A stretch of DNA of 64,000 nucleotides from Monosiga brevicollis MX1 (GCF_000002865.3 NW_001865040.1:2130738-2194737), one strand, 5' to 3'. Counted from the first letter of the stretch, positions 26,486 to 42,997 are shown. Notes: generated by a model not told the origin, from the sequence alone. Numbers and translations are program-made.

Positions 26486-29073
26486 ATGGATGAGGAGGCG
26501 GCGGCGTTGTGCGTCGCACGCTGGCGGTGCTTGGCTGGTAGCTTTATTGCCGACGCGGAGAGCCTGACCCTCACCGATCTCTCCGAGGACATGCTGGTTG
26601 GCATTCTGGCCTGTATTTTTGCTCGGGACTTTGTCTCGCTCGACGACGCCCTCGTCTTCATTGCTAACGACGTTCTTCGTAAGCCTTTCTGCCGCAGTCT
26701 CGTGGAAGCACAGCACGGATGGGTGTTGACTCACTTGCTATGCGGCGGCTCTCACCTTGCTATTTACTGTTTCCTTCAAAGATTTGCCCTTGGATCACAT
26801 CAGCTCGGCTCGGTTGCGTGCCAAGTCAGTCGGGGACCTCAACAACCTGGCCGAGTTGCTGCTTGAGCTCCAGCCGCTGACGGCATCCATGCGGTCCTTT
26901 GACCAAGGGCAAGACCTGATTGAAGAGTCGGCTCGAATCAATGGCTCTGGCCCAGGGCCAAATCACTATCCGGCTAGCCCCACGGTCCCTGCAGCTGCGG
27001 CCAAGGCCCCGGCGGTTGTGCCTAATCTTCCGCCTGCAACAGACACAGAGTCGAGGCTGTCACCTGATAGTGTAGCCATACGCAATCGTCTGCTTCAAGA
27101 GCGCGCCGAGGTGGCCTCGCGTGCCCGCGAGCTGCTCGATCAGGCTCGGCGGCAGTTGGCAGCAAGTCAAGCAACAAACTCTGCGGATGAACCCATCAAT
27201 GCCGCTGAATTAAGCGCAGCTAAAGTTGGGGACGGCGAGTCAAGAGTCCAGTCTTTCTCCGTGTCAGCTGTCCATCCAACGAATCATTCAGCTACGGCAG
27301 ATCCAAACTCCATAACCGCCTCAGCAGGCTCGCGCTGGACTCGGAAGATTGCCAGCCCGGAGAGGCGTGTCGCTGCGAGTTCAGATTGTCGTGTCGCTGC
27401 TGGCACGCCTCCTGCCCATGATCCAAAATCCAGCTCTACGACGCCTCCTCAGATCAAGCCAGATCTTGTCAATGCTCGGCCGGGGCCCCCACTTGACGAC
27501 CTCAGCCGAGAGCATGGTGGTCTGCGTCGTCAGCAACTTCTGAAAGAGGTGCTCAATGGCGTGCAGTCTAGCTCCGAGACCCCGATGCCGCACCCACCCC
27601 ACGCCAGCCACTCGAAGCCATCTGCAGGCTCCTCGACACGCCGGCCGCGTCGTGGCAACAAAACACACCAGAGCAAGCCGTCACCACGCTCTGCCGCTCG
27701 AGCACTGAGTCGAACACACGCGCAGTCGCAGGGCAGTCGCCAGCGCACAGCAGTGGTACGTAGAGTCTTTTGCTGGTGGGCCACCCCCCTCCCCCCCCCC
27801 CCGAATCTTGGCCCCGGATGTGTTGCTGACATCCTGTCCGTGTGCAGCCGGATCTGGTTGAGCGATTCCGAGGTGTTGCTCTTAGCCCACATCAACAGCG
27901 CGCTCTTGAGGCGCGCGAGGCTAAAGTAAGCGAATTTCTCCCCAACTGCAGGTGCTCAACACCATCCTCCATCCAAGCGAACGTACTGCACTATACACTA
28001 TACACTATACTTCAGCTGATTGCAGCTTGCTCACCTTGGGCGGCCATGGGTTGATAGCGCTTGCAAACCATGGCAAGCAATCGCTTGCACCAGGCTCGCC
28101 ACACCACGCGACGAACACGACGAGAGGAGCAAGCCGTGGCGCAGGACGTTAATAATCTCCAAAGTCTGGTCGAGCGGTACGTGCCATTGATATGAGCTCG
28201 AGCTGTCCAGCCCAATGGACCCGAAGACGCAATGTTTGGCAAAAGAATGTCCATCCCCAACAGTTTATACTTTGATGCCTTGAGTGTTTCATCCTTTTCA
28301 CAATCCATTGGCGCTCATGTTTCTGTTGCGCAGTAATTCCAAAGCAGCCGAACGTGTGCTTCTATCAACGCTCAGCACCAAACAGGCCATGGCAGTGCGC
28401 GCCAAGTACGTGTTGCCCCTTCATGATTGGTCGTGTCACAGCCGCAACGAGACTCAGATTATTTGCGTTGGGTTTGTGCCCCCTGGTCTTTAATAGGCTC
28501 AATGCTTTGCGCCAGGCCGAGGCACGCACGCGCCGCTTGTATCACGAGCTTGTCTCAATGCAAGCACTCAAGGGCCGGGCCGCCCAGTCCGCGGCCCAAC
28601 AGTTGCTTTTGCATGCCGTCGATGGCCACATTCAAGAGTCCTTTGCATTGTTGCGTGAGGAAGCACCAAAGTGGCAAGGGGATGACGCCCCGACAGACCA
28701 GCTGTTAGCACTACGAAGCTTGTACCAGGTAATCAGCCAAGGCGCATGTATCTTGGCTAGCTTGTGCGAGGATGGGCCAACTCAATCTTCCCTCCACGCA
28801 TGCTAGGAGCGACTGGCGTCAATTGATGCCTGCTTGGTCTCGGCCAAAGTGCTACCCCACGAAGAGATGGTGTTTGGCACTGATGACGAAATTGCCGTCC
28901 AGGCGCCACAACAACTGCCAAGCAGTCATGTACGTCATTCCAGCTCGTTTCAATCGACCCGAAGCACGTCTCATATGATGCTTGCTGGTGAATCTGTCTG
29001 CGCCGCGTAGATTTATCATTCCCAAGACCAAGTGCATTTTCGTGGCGACTTGTCACGTCAGGCCCAGGTTTAA
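26486..29073 (+). CDS. Coiled-coil protein with a CEP95-like N-terminal domain
   Basis: Possibly a centrosomal protein related to CEP95 (CCDC45); function otherwise unknown. The ATG at 26486 gives MDEEAAALCVARWRCLAGSF, then TDLSEDMLVGILACIFARDF, and splices into HLPLDHISSARLRAKSVGD with LNNLAELLLELQPLTASM. This resembles the calponin-homology-like start of CEP95 ([24 protein letters not shown], from memory). A Ser/Pro/Ala-rich linker with one helical stretch (LLQERAEVASRARELLDQA) follows to about 27750. Later exons give LVERFRGVALSPHQQRALEA, EEQAVAQDVNNLQSLVER, LRQAEARTRRLYHELVSMQA and DGHIQESFALLREEAPKWQG, predicted coiled coil. The last exon reads IYHSQDQVHFRGDLSRQAQV, stop 29071-29073. Exon pattern is clear; the family assignment is a modest resemblance. 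Confidence 0.65.
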
Positions 29074-29604
29074 GCATTCGTACCCACGAAAAAAAACTGG
29101 TATCTTCCCAAAATGTGAGTATTGTGTTGTTCAGGCGAAATGAGTCAGAAATCAACTACATGCGTGGTCACTGCCAAGCCTAAAAAGAGAGAGAAAAACA
29201 AAAAAACAAATCAAGATCTGGAGGAGTGGAAAAAAAAAGAGCCACTGTCGGCAGTTTGGGAAGAGAAAGAAGAAAAGGTTAACATGGGCCTTGAACATCC
29301 ATGCAATGTCTCAAAGGGAAAAGTGAGAGGACGCGCCCCGGCTAACAAGCCACGACCTGAGGCAAAGCCTTTGAAAAGGGAAAGTCACGCATAGAAGAGG
29401 GAGGGATGAAGAAGAAGAAGAGGAAAAAGGAAACGCAGAAGAGAAACAAAAAGAGAGAGGCATCATGGTGCTCAAGAAACAACAGACAGACATGAACCAA
29501 TTCAAAGTCGACACTGGGCGGAATGCCAAGGAGAGGACCTTGTCCTGGCAAAAGAGCAAAAGAGAGACGCTTCGCATGCCAGGTGTCAACTGCGCTGGGT
29601 CTTG
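29074..29604. other. Convergent intergenic region, purine-rich
   Basis: About 530 bp, rich in A and G on the plus strand (29180-29460), between the stop of the CEP95-like gene and the probable stop of the forkhead gene. Small Lys/Glu-rich frames reflect base composition. No gene is supported. Confidence 0.45.
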
Positions 29605-32441
29605 CTAAACGCGGCACTTGATCCGAGCTGAGGCAAATGCAGAGGCAGATGTACAGGCAGTGCGGTGATGAGATACTCGCTGGATCAGGGTCGGGCATGG
29701 AAGGAAAGTGGAAAAAAATTAAGAATAAAAACATGAGTGCCGTGGAATGAACTCACAATGGACGCGCTGAAATCAATCGAGTCGGGTAACCTAAGAGAGA
29801 CAAGCGGTTATGCGGGCAATATGAGCGAAATTGGGACAGGTTGGAAAGAGGCGGTCTAGCCTTGCCACAGGCGACCGATGAACAGTGTAAAAAAAAAAAA
29901 AAAAAAAAAAAAAGAGCAGCAGAACACACGGTAAACTAACCCAGGTAGGCTCTGTGAAGAATCATTGTGGGAGGCCTGGCTTGCGTCTGCCTCGTTTTGA
30001 CTGGTGCGGCTACGACGCGATGCGCCCTTGGGCTTTGGCTTGCTCACCTATGACCGATGGCAGAATAGCCACGCGAACAATGTTCAATGCTTTTGTAACG
30101 AACGAAAGAAGAGGCGGGCGAGCCACACGAGCTGATTCATCGTCGAGTTGGCTAAATTGCACTCTTGCAGCTCACCTTGCCGGTGGCATTTTTGGGACCA
30201 CGTGATCGGCGACGATAGAGGCCAGATCGAAGCTGCTCGGCATGTGAGGGGTCAATGCTCCAAAAGGCACCCTAAGTCGTTGGTTAGCCTGGTGAGGTAG
30301 TGCAAGTCTTGTGACATGGGTCGGGCCGCTGAGGTGTATCTGACGACCTCAGGCCAAGACAAGTAAGGTATCGCGACCGACAGCAGCGTTACCTTGCCAG
30401 GGTCATCGGGCCCACGTGCGACGCGCACAAACGCCTTGTTGAGCGAGAGATTGTGTCGAATGCTGTTCTGCCAACCACTGGGATCGTCCATGTCGTAATA
30501 CTTGTAGGTGGTCATGATAAACTGATAGATGCCGGCTAGAGTGATCTTGGAGTCGGGGCGCGACCATACCGCCTGTCCGTGTTTTGGTGACCCGGGCCGA
30601 GGCGGATGGGAGAGGTTGGCAACAAGGTTGAGCCAGCAGACGAGGGGTGGTGAAGCCAGAAGAATAGCCGAACGAAACCAAGACAAGCCCGTTGGGCGAA
30701 AACAAGCAGCGGGCGACAGTGTTGACCTGTGCAATCAAAGTTGAATATGAATATGGTGGCTTGGCGTTGGTCAAACGCCACGGTTCATGCTCATCGCCTC
30801 CGAGATCCATGGCGGGGTTATCGTTTACGTCCATGCTGTCATTAGAGTCAACCACGGACATGGCAGCAGCCAACGCTTTCGTTGTTTCACTAGTGCGTCG
30901 CTTGGCAGATCTATTCCCACAACCACAGTCGTCCAGAGGCATCATGAGTCAGTCGAGTTGGACATGCATGCGGCTTTTCGGCCAGACGAGGCGAGCAGCA
31001 AAGGCGAGCGAAGCGGACTTTGATTTGCTGGCAGCACTCGCTGTGCTGGTGCTGCTTCCTCTCCGGGACTTGAGTGGCGCTTTGACAGCCTTTCCTCCTG
31101 CCTTGGCTGGAGAAGCCTTGGTGGTTGTGGCGGTCGCAATTGGGCCTGCGGCATGTGGTGTGGCTGCTTGGTCTCTGATTGGTGCCTCGGTTTCGGCAAT
31201 CTTCATCAGCTAGGAGGGTTTCATTTCACAGGAGAAGAGCGAGAAGTGAATGGCGTGTCAGAAGGCCAATCGGCAAGAAGGCACGAGTTGAGACCACGGT
31301 CTGGGGTTGGCGAGCGGGGTTATTGCTCTGGCAAACCTTGGCAGCGATGCCTTGCACGCTCTCGGGCTGATCCAGGGGCAGATGTGCGGGATCGGCCTGG
31401 TGGTGCTCTTGAATCATGGGAGCAAGTCGCTCACTCTGCAGTGGAATCACGCGACACCACGCGTGAGACAAATGAGCCTCGCTGGCATGGTAGAGTGGGC
31501 ATTGCGCGACAAAGATGATGCCAATTAAGCTGAGCTTGGGCGTGGAGGGGGCCTCGCCAGCTTACCAACTGGGCCGCAAAGTCATCGCGACCACCAGCCA
31601 CAGGACTGTTGCTGCGAGAGTTGCTGCGAGAGTTGACACGCGTCACGATGGAACTGTTTGGCAATCTATTCATGATCAGAGGAGAGTGAAGTTGTGGCCA
31701 GGTGAGTTGCTCCAACAGCAGGTGACAGGTGATTGGAATATGGCAATGGCAGAGTTAGGCGAAGAAGGAAACCAGCAACAATTGCTTTGGCACGTACGTC
31801 ACAATGTCATTAGTGGGACTGGGGCTTCGCGAGTAAAGTTGGCCCAAGTGCAACGTGGGGGCGTGGGAGATGGGCTTCACGGATTGGGACACACGGCCAA
31901 TGGGCAGCAGAAAATAGAAGCAAACATCACCAATTTGGATGGCCGTCCTGGAGCAGACAGTCAACGCATGAAGTGAGTTACAAAGTGGGCACCCAAGTGA
32001 GTGAAGAAAAGGCATTGCTCAGAGTCGCTCAAGGGGCGGAAGCACGCACTTGGTTTCAAGGGGCACGGCCGTGTTGGGTTGGAATAGCTGACCATTTACC
32101 ACGACGCCGTTCTTGCCAATGGGGTAGAGGATGAACTTGCGATGGTCAAAGTTGTACTCGATGGTGGCGTGGTGGCGCGAAATGGTCCGGCTTGGTCCCA
32201 GATCCACATCAATGGCTGTCTCATCGCCTTCCACATGGCGCCCCAGCGTGACCTTGAGGGTCTGAAGGTAGTAGACAAAGTTTTCGCCTTGGAGTTTGGC
32301 ATAAGCTTGAACAGCGCCTGCATGGGGTGGTTGAAGGGGGCCGCCGGAGCGGGCAGCAGGGTTGCCACGGGCCGCAGGTCCGTTGAGCGGTGCAGCACGC
32401 ACCCCGCCCCGTCCGGCGGGAGGTGCCGAGGTGTCGGCCAT
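29605..32441 (-). CDS. FHA-domain forkhead transcription factor (FOXK/Fhl1-like)
   Basis: Nuclear transcription factor with a phosphothreonine-binding FHA domain followed by a forkhead DNA-binding domain, as in animal FOXK and yeast Fhl1/Fkh. The ATG at 32441-32439 begins [13 protein letters not shown]. The FHA exon reads [20 protein letters not shown], then [16 protein letters not shown] with the GR and SRxHA motifs, then GKNGVVVNG; the next exon completes it with [18 protein letters not shown] (about 31920-31960). Linker exons are [32 protein letters not shown] and a Lys/Ala/Ser-rich exon. The forkhead spans three exons: [35 protein letters not shown] with [20 protein letters not shown], then [20 protein letters not shown] basic tail RRRSRGPKN follows. 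Two more short exons give a possible end KCRV with stop TAG at 29607-29605. The FHA and forkhead parts lie about 1.5 kb apart; being one gene fits phase and family architecture, but no transcript shows it here. Confidence 0.85.
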
Positions 32442-32971
32442 TCGTGTAAGTCAATGGCAGACGTCGCAAGAACGTATAAAAGTGGTCGGAGCTGCTGCGG
32501 GTACAATCGACTATGCACGCAAGTATGATTTCACCCGAAACCTAACGCTTCAGGGCAAGGGAAACGGGGCAAACTGCTCAAGGCCAGGTGTAGGCCGCAA
32601 TGCTCAAGGACATGACGGTCGGGCCACCAGCATTGGTTGAACAGCAGAGCAGCAGCAGCAGCAACCCGGTCGAGGCCGCTTCGGTGTGTGCAAGTTGTTG
32701 CTTTCAGCCTTGCTGCCTTTGAAATCACAGGTTTGTAGCGCTCCAAAGCCCCAAGGCGCGCCCAGTTCTGAGGTCTGGTGTGTTGTCTGGAAGGGGCGAC
32801 GGGCTGGCCAGGAAGCGCCAGACGTTGAACTTATGTCGTCTTGGTGGTCCAGACCACAACACCACGCCAAGCGTCGAGTGTTCAAATGCAAAGGAGTATA
32901 AAACTTGCTGTAGTGCTCAGACAGAGCAGGCATTTGAGCCACACTCGGCTGCCCTTTGTCAACTCGTGGAC

Positions 32972-33002
32972 GGCAGCAGCAGCAGCAGCAGCAGCACCAG
33001 CA
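32972..33002. repeat. CAG trinucleotide microsatellite
   Basis: Nine to ten CAG-type units (cagcagcag...caccagcag) in intergenic DNA, not within a recognised exon. Confidence 0.85.
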
Positions 33003-33024
33003 GTTGTTGTTGTTTGATAAGTGG

Positions 33025-33150
33025 GTGAGAGAGTGAGAGAGAGAGAGGAAACAAATGAATGAGAGAGGAAGAGAGCGAACCCATAGAGAGAGAGAGAGAT
33101 GAATTGAGAGAGAGAGAGAGAAGAGAAAGAGAGAGAAAAAGACAAAAGAG
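33025..33150. repeat. Interrupted GA microsatellite
   Basis: Several short gagaga blocks separated by a few bases, all purine on the plus strand, in intergenic DNA. Confidence 0.8.
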
Positions 33151-33460
33151 AGGAGGACACCGATGACTGACATTTGGTAGTCCTCATGATGAGTTTCTCA
33201 CATTTTCCTTGATTAATTTTCCTTGATTTGGAAGACCAGATTCGGCCAAAAGGGAGCTGAGTCAACACTTGAATTTGGGGGTGCAGGTCAGCAACATGTA
33301 GGAAACACGCTGAAGCACGACAATGGGCCAAAGACAAAATCGGCGCAGCAAAAGAAAAGACATGAGAAGAAAAAGGCGCCGAAGTTTAGCGAGGCATCAG
33401 GATGCGGACAGTCGTTGCGAGGCAGCTCGGGCCAATTGTGCCGTCGAGCAGGCGCTGAAT

Positions 33461-37673
<4,213 letters not shown>

Positions 37674-37812
37674 GATGACAGGTGTGGTCGACAATGGCTA
37701 TCAAACGTGCCAGGCCAGGCGGAGGGGAAGTGACACAACACGGCTGAGGTGAGGGGGGTGCACGCATCAAAGCATCAAAGCCATGAGACTGGGGAAAAAA
37801 ATGCCAAACGGC

Positions 37813-38058
37813 TCATGTGGCCCTTTTAGCCAAGGTGCACAAGGGACTGGCCGCACCCGCAGCGCTTCGCGAGCAGGTCCGCTGGCACTTCGCAAGTAGG
37901 CCCAGGATCTGATGGGGATCGAAAAGTGGCGTTTCAGGCCAGACAGCCGGAATGCACCCAAGGGCCACGGTACAAGGGAAGCAGGACAACATCAACAGAG
38001 CCGTGAGCAGAAGCAACAGGGCACGCCTGCAGCAGGCTGCTGATCGCCGGAGCGCCAT
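37813..38058 (-). CDS. Possible small secreted protein (81 aa)
   Basis: A single open frame starts at an ATG (38058-38056) with MALRRSAACCRRALLLLLTA and LLMLSCFPCTVALG, a good signal-peptide pattern: basic n-region, leucine-rich core, small residues before the predicted cleavage. The remaining 45 or so residues include CIPAVWPETPLFDPHQILGL and four cysteines. It lies just upstream of the alanyl-tRNA synthetase start on the same strand and could instead be the first exon of an unrecognised spliced gene, or chance. No family resemblance was found. Confidence 0.35.
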   Translation of the reverse strand: MALRRSAACCRRALLLLLTALLMLSCFPCTVALGCIPAVWPETPLFDPHQILGLLAKCQRTCSRSAAGAASPLCTLAKRAT

Positions 38059-38616
38059 GTGATGCGCCGCGTCACGTCACGTGCACCACACAACATGCCT
38101 GCCTCTCCCTCCTTCCCAAACCCAGTCGTGGCTCGGGTTGAGAGCGGAGGACAGCAGGCATGATTTTGAGCATGCAAAACAGGTCGAAGGCCTGGGCTAC
38201 TGGCCAGGCGAGCAGCCGAACGATGCCTTACCGCGCGAGCAGGCCCGTGATCATGAACAACATCAGCAGGTGAGGGGCGTGAGCTGGATGACAGACCTTC
38301 TGCTAAAGATCTTCTCGAATTTCGAGGCCAAGAGCGAATGCAGAAAACAAATATGAGTACGGCAGACGAGCAAAAAACACCAAGTCCTGTCACGTTTCAT
38401 TTGCTTGAGTCGCCCCATCGCAAGCAACACTCGGAGCCACGGCGCTGCCATTTCTCCTCTTCAAGTCCAACACAACGACATCGTGTGTGTGTGTGTGCAC
38501 GAACCGGTCGATCGGTAAAGTATAACACAGCACACACTCTACCACTGATCAAAGTGTATCAATATCGACATTTAAAGCCGTAAGCTGTCTTGACAGCGTC
38601 ACACACTGTGAACCAA

Positions 38617-38652
<36 letters not shown>

Positions 38653-39046
38653 GTGTAATGTCGAGTGTAAGAGGTTGTGTGGTTACTGCAACCTGCTGCT
38701 GCTTGCAAGCCAAGTGGGGGATGTCAGATAGATCTGAAGTCAGGGTCGTGTCAATTATTCCAAAAAAGCGGGCGAGGTCGCATGGGACGGTGGCACGATT
38801 GTTCAACACACACACGGCGGGTCATGGTGTATAGCGTAGGACGGGTGGCATCCATCACCAGTGAAGGGGTGTGCATGTGCGCACGTGTGAACAAGGAAAG
38901 CGGTCGGGACAGAGCCCGTTCATGATCCTCGCAGGTGAGCATGACATTGAATTAGTTAGTAGAAAGAGTTAGTTCCACGCCAAAACCGCCTGTCGCAAGC
39001 GAGTCCCACGGTGAGCGATCTCGCACGGGCGATCATACCCATTTCC
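38059..39046. other. Intergenic region with a GT repeat
   Basis: About 1 kb upstream of the small secreted frame and downstream of the DNRLRE-like gene. It contains a GT microsatellite at 38621-38651 and a shorter one at 38481-38494. No exon was recognised with confidence. Confidence 0.45.
38621..38651. repeat. GT dinucleotide microsatellite
   Basis: About fifteen GT units in intergenic DNA. Confidence 0.9.
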
Positions 39047-41616
39047 TCAGCAAGCTCCCTTCTTTGAATGAGAGAAGGCCGTGGCCAAGGCAAGATTGAA
39101 AAACATACCACGGCGGCCAGCAGAACAGAGAACCAAAGGGTGGGGGTTGCAACAGCTGCGCCATTGGGCAGGTCCGCAGTGCTTGACACCTACAATAAAT
39201 ATCATTGACCCCACAAACCGATTCGCTCATCAGGCCGAGCATGCCCTCTCGCAGTGCCCCGACACTACCAGTGTATTATGCAACGAATGCCTCCCCAAAA
39301 GAGACTTGTAGGCAACGGCTAGCAAAGAAAAAAAAATACCTCCGTCGGCTCGTTTGCCACCTCGGTGGAGATGGAGCCCACTTCGCCATCCAAATCCTAG
39401 TGGCCCAATTCCACATGAAACGGGCATGAGCCAATAATGTCGAGTCGCCCTTTATCATCGGCAACCACAGGCGTTCCACGCGCCCATACCTCGATGTTGC
39501 CCGCGAGCGAGCCATCTTCGGTCATGCCAACAAGAGCATCCCCGGTGGCCTTGACCGTTGTGCTGGACAAAAGGCGCACAAAGATGACCCAGCTGGCCGT
39601 TTCCCGGCGCCGAGACTGAGCGCGCACCACAACCACGTCGAGCTCCTCGACGCGAATTTCGCGCTCGTTGAGTTCGTTCACAATGGCTTGGCGAATCAAA
39701 TTGGCGCTCAGCTCCATACCCGAAGTAAACTTGATCACAATGCGGACATAGCGTGTCTTTCCGGGACTATCAGCAGCACAACATGAGGGACAGGGCAGGT
39801 TGCGGGTAGGCCTCACATGGTTTGACGATTAATGGCCTATGCTAGCCAAGGCAAGGCTGGGCGAGAAAATGCATGTAGCAGGCTTACGCTGGAGTCGAGG
39901 CGGCATTGGTGAGGCGGCCAATAACCGTCAGCTTGGGGCGAAGGCCATCAGTATCATGTTCGCGAGACGGCAGACTGCAGCAGGCAAAAGCAAAGGAGCA
40001 GCCAGGGAGAAGGTGTATGAGCACAGTCACAGTCGAGAATGGTGAGGATGGCAAACTCGAATTGAGTCAGCCGTCCGTGCAGTCCTGCCGTACCGGAGCG
40101 TGGTCTGAGGGTTTGCTTCGTCACCAACAATGAGCCAGCCATAGTTGGGATTGGACATCATGTGGCGCACATCGTTGTGCACGTCCTCAAACGTCACGTT
40201 GCCTTCAGCCTGTACGTCAGCCGTCGAGGTCGTCAGGGCGTAGTAGTCACCGCCTTCATTGGTCCACGTTTCGTTGGCTTCCAGCATGGTGTAGAACCAG
40301 GTGGCACCATCAGTGGCTACGGCGCCATTGCCGCCGTTCTGTTAAAGAATCGCAGAGTGCGCACCAGCGTGAGAACGACCAGCACTGGACAGCATGACTA
40401 CAACGCATGCGCCGTGGCTGCATGTTTGGCAGCATGTGAGGGTGCACACTGCAGGTAACGCCTACCGAATTGGAGGCAACGTCATTGCTACCTTCGGTCC
40501 AGTTCTTTTCAGCCCGGCGCAGGATGAGGGATGTGTCACGCTCGGCGCCAGTCAGAGTCAAATGAGCCGAAATAACTTCAATGTTGGCTTCATCGACCGG
40601 GGTCATGTCAAACTGAATCAAGATGCGACGACGGTATCCGTTGTTGGTCAGGCCAACAAACAGAGAATCGCACTTGCCGGCCCCAATGTGGTCTTCCTGT
40701 GGTCGAGACAAAATGAGCCCCCAAGCAGATGAGAAATGAACGGCACATGGCGAGAGATTTTGAGCGAGAATTTGAACGAGTTTGAGAGTTTGAGAGAGAG
40801 AAAATGAAAGTAGGCCTGACCTCGCCATCTGCAGGCTCGTAGAGGGTGGCATCCATTGCAGGGTCAAGCTCGAGAATGACTTCGTCACTGGCCTCATCCT
40901 GGTCACCTGTGCAAGTTGTCACCAATAGGGCCGGCGGGCTGAGGGAGTGCGGAATTGAGCATGGGGGCAACTGGCCTGAGTCGAATACGTACGGCAGTAG
41001 AGCTTGCCATGGCCGGTATCCTCGCCCAGGGCCATGCAGGTATTCTGGGGCAACGCGAGTGTACAATGAAATGATGTCGTGCGAGACGGAGAAGGTGCAC
41101 CAGCAAGGTGCGCGGAGGCAGCGGGGCTGATCGCCACCCACCATGGGAACAGATGTTGTGTAGTCCAGGTCACCCATGCACTCTTCCGAGCCTCGATAGA
41201 GAGAGATGGTGACATGGCCTGTGCCGCAAGTCTGAGACATGGATGACGATTGGCACGATGAGCCAGGGGCGCGACAAACGAGCGGAGGTGGTTGAGACAT
41301 CTCGCACCACCACGCCGTGCTAGCTCGACGAGTGCCGAACCTGCGTAGTAGACTCATTGGCGTCAACGTGCTGGCACACATTTTCTTCGCCGCAGGACAA
41401 GTAGGTCTCAGTGCCTGGGGTGCATGAGTCATCGGCAAAGCCTTGCCAGCAAACCTCGCTGCGGAGACAAGCATGAGGATGGAGGTGAGCCTTCGCGGGC
41501 AGGGGGAATGTGCGCTGCCGCTCGAGAGGGCCACGATCGTACCGGGCAGCGGATTGGCCAATGGTGAGCATCAAGCCCAAGACGGCCAAGGCCGTCATTC
41601 GCAGCGTGTAGGCCAT
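39047..41616 (-). CDS. Secreted or surface-anchored protein with a bacterial-type DNRLRE-like module
   Basis: Probably an extracellular or surface protein; no enzymatic role is known. The ATG at 41616-41614 starts MAYTLRMTALAVLGLMLTIG, a clear signal peptide. A cysteine-rich region follows (SEVCWQGFADDSCTPGTETY, LSCGEENVCQHVDANESTTQ), then TCGTGHVTISLYRGSEECMG. The central module starts with DEVILELDPAMDATLYE, then SLFVGLTNNGYRRRILIQFD (a strand pair typical of DNRLRE modules), ISAHLTLTGAERDTSLILRR and KNWTEGSNDVASNS. The next exon has NGAVATDGATWFYTMLEANE, TWTNEGGDYYAL, then MMSNPNYGWLIVGDEA and, across an intron, LPSREHDTDGLRPKLTVIGR. These match the order of the bacterial pattern GDATW...GGDF...NPxxNxGWxLxGDE...SREx...RPxLxV. 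A later exon (39430-39780) reads RYVRIVIKFTSGMELSANLI. The C-terminus LWFSVLLAAVVCFS is hydrophobic, a membrane or GPI signal. The stop used here (39047) is one of two options. Confidence 0.72.
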
Positions 41617-42961
41617 GGCAAAGGAAAAGGCGGGGGACAGTGGGGCCGGACACGTTGGTGCTTCCTCCTTCAGATGAGGCAGAAAAATGCCAGTCTCAAT
41701 CGCGCGGGGTTCTGAAACCAAGGGTGATCGACCTGACCACGGAACAAGTGGCCTGCGAGCCACGAGCCGGACGAGGGGGAGCAGCGAGGGTGAGGGTGGC
41801 GCCTGCCGCAGTGGATTCTTGCACTTGCCACATCATCGTCCTGTTTTGATGGTTCTGTCGCCCCACCCGCTTCGTTCGTCCCAATGACCTTGACGCGTGG
41901 CTGGCCACGGCTCGTTGTACGTTCCTTTTGAAGTTCTTACACCCTTAGCACGACTTCTTTCGTGCCATCTTTTGTACGTTTTCGTGCTTGCTACTGCCCA
42001 CCTACAACCCTTTGACGGCGCGGGGTTCCTTACGCACCGGCCTGAGAAGAAGATGCGTGCGGTGTGCCAAGACGCGGACACAAGGTTGCACGCAGGCAAA
42101 TGTATTGCTTGCGTTTGAATGATGATGTTCATGTGATGTGATGGATTTGGATTTGGATGTGCCTGACTTTTTGATCTATGGTTTTTTTTTTTGGGTTGAT
42201 GCACCATGTCATGTCGTGCGTTTGATGTGAGGGTCATCGTGCATGGCCGGGCGCCGGGCGCCGGCGTGGGCGCTCTCTGCACCCCAGCCTGCATGCACAA
42301 GAAGGTGTCGATGAATAATTATTTCATTTCACGTCCATGGCATGACATTGTAAGGAATTCGTTGAGATGTGTGTCAGTTACGCAGAAATGGCGCAGTTCC
42401 CCTTGTCTTGGTGTGTCTGTTGTCAGCTCCGACGTTCGCCCAGACATTCGACCGCTCTCTTCATACGTTGGTTCACAAACGTAGATACAGTTTCCTTACT
42501 TCGTGTACGTCCGCTCAATCTCTGCTTCAAGTCGCAGCGTGGTAGTTCAACGACCTTTTTGATTGATTGATAGCCAGATGAGTGTGGAAGTGAGAGACTG
42601 AGAAATGACCTTGGTCGAAACGGCAGGCGATGCAGGGTAATGGGGAGAACAAGGCAAACTGCCTCCAACAATGGCTCTCCGACACTGGCCGGTGCTTGGC
42701 GCTCGCTCGATGCGACGGCCCAGTTGACCAACCAATAGGTTCTTCACAATGAAATGTCAGAGGCACAGGGCCACAAGGAAAAGACAAAAAAATCAACAGG
42801 GCAGCAGGAGGAAACAGCTGATGCTTGCTAGCTGGGGTTGTGCAGGCCTCGCGACAGGGCTCGTGGGGATTGATATGGACTCTAATAAACCCTGTTTACA
42901 TCATATTAGCCATCAGGTAAAAAGGCTGTGGTCGTGGGCATGGTGTCGTCAACCTGCGAAG

Positions 42962-42997
<36 letters not shown>

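Larger units (their letters stand above)
32442..33460. other. Intergenic region with CAG and GA microsatellites
   Basis: Lies upstream of the FHA-forkhead start and downstream of the alanyl-tRNA synthetase stop. A CAG array (32972-33002) is followed by GA-rich repeats (about 33025-33150). A minus-strand frame of about 190 codons through here (32604-33173) comes from the repeats and resembles no protein. Confidence 0.6.

Noticed and set aside
32604-33173. Minus-strand frame of 189 codons upstream of the forkhead gene
   Set aside because: Composed of CAG and GA repeat translation with no conserved segment or plausible start context.
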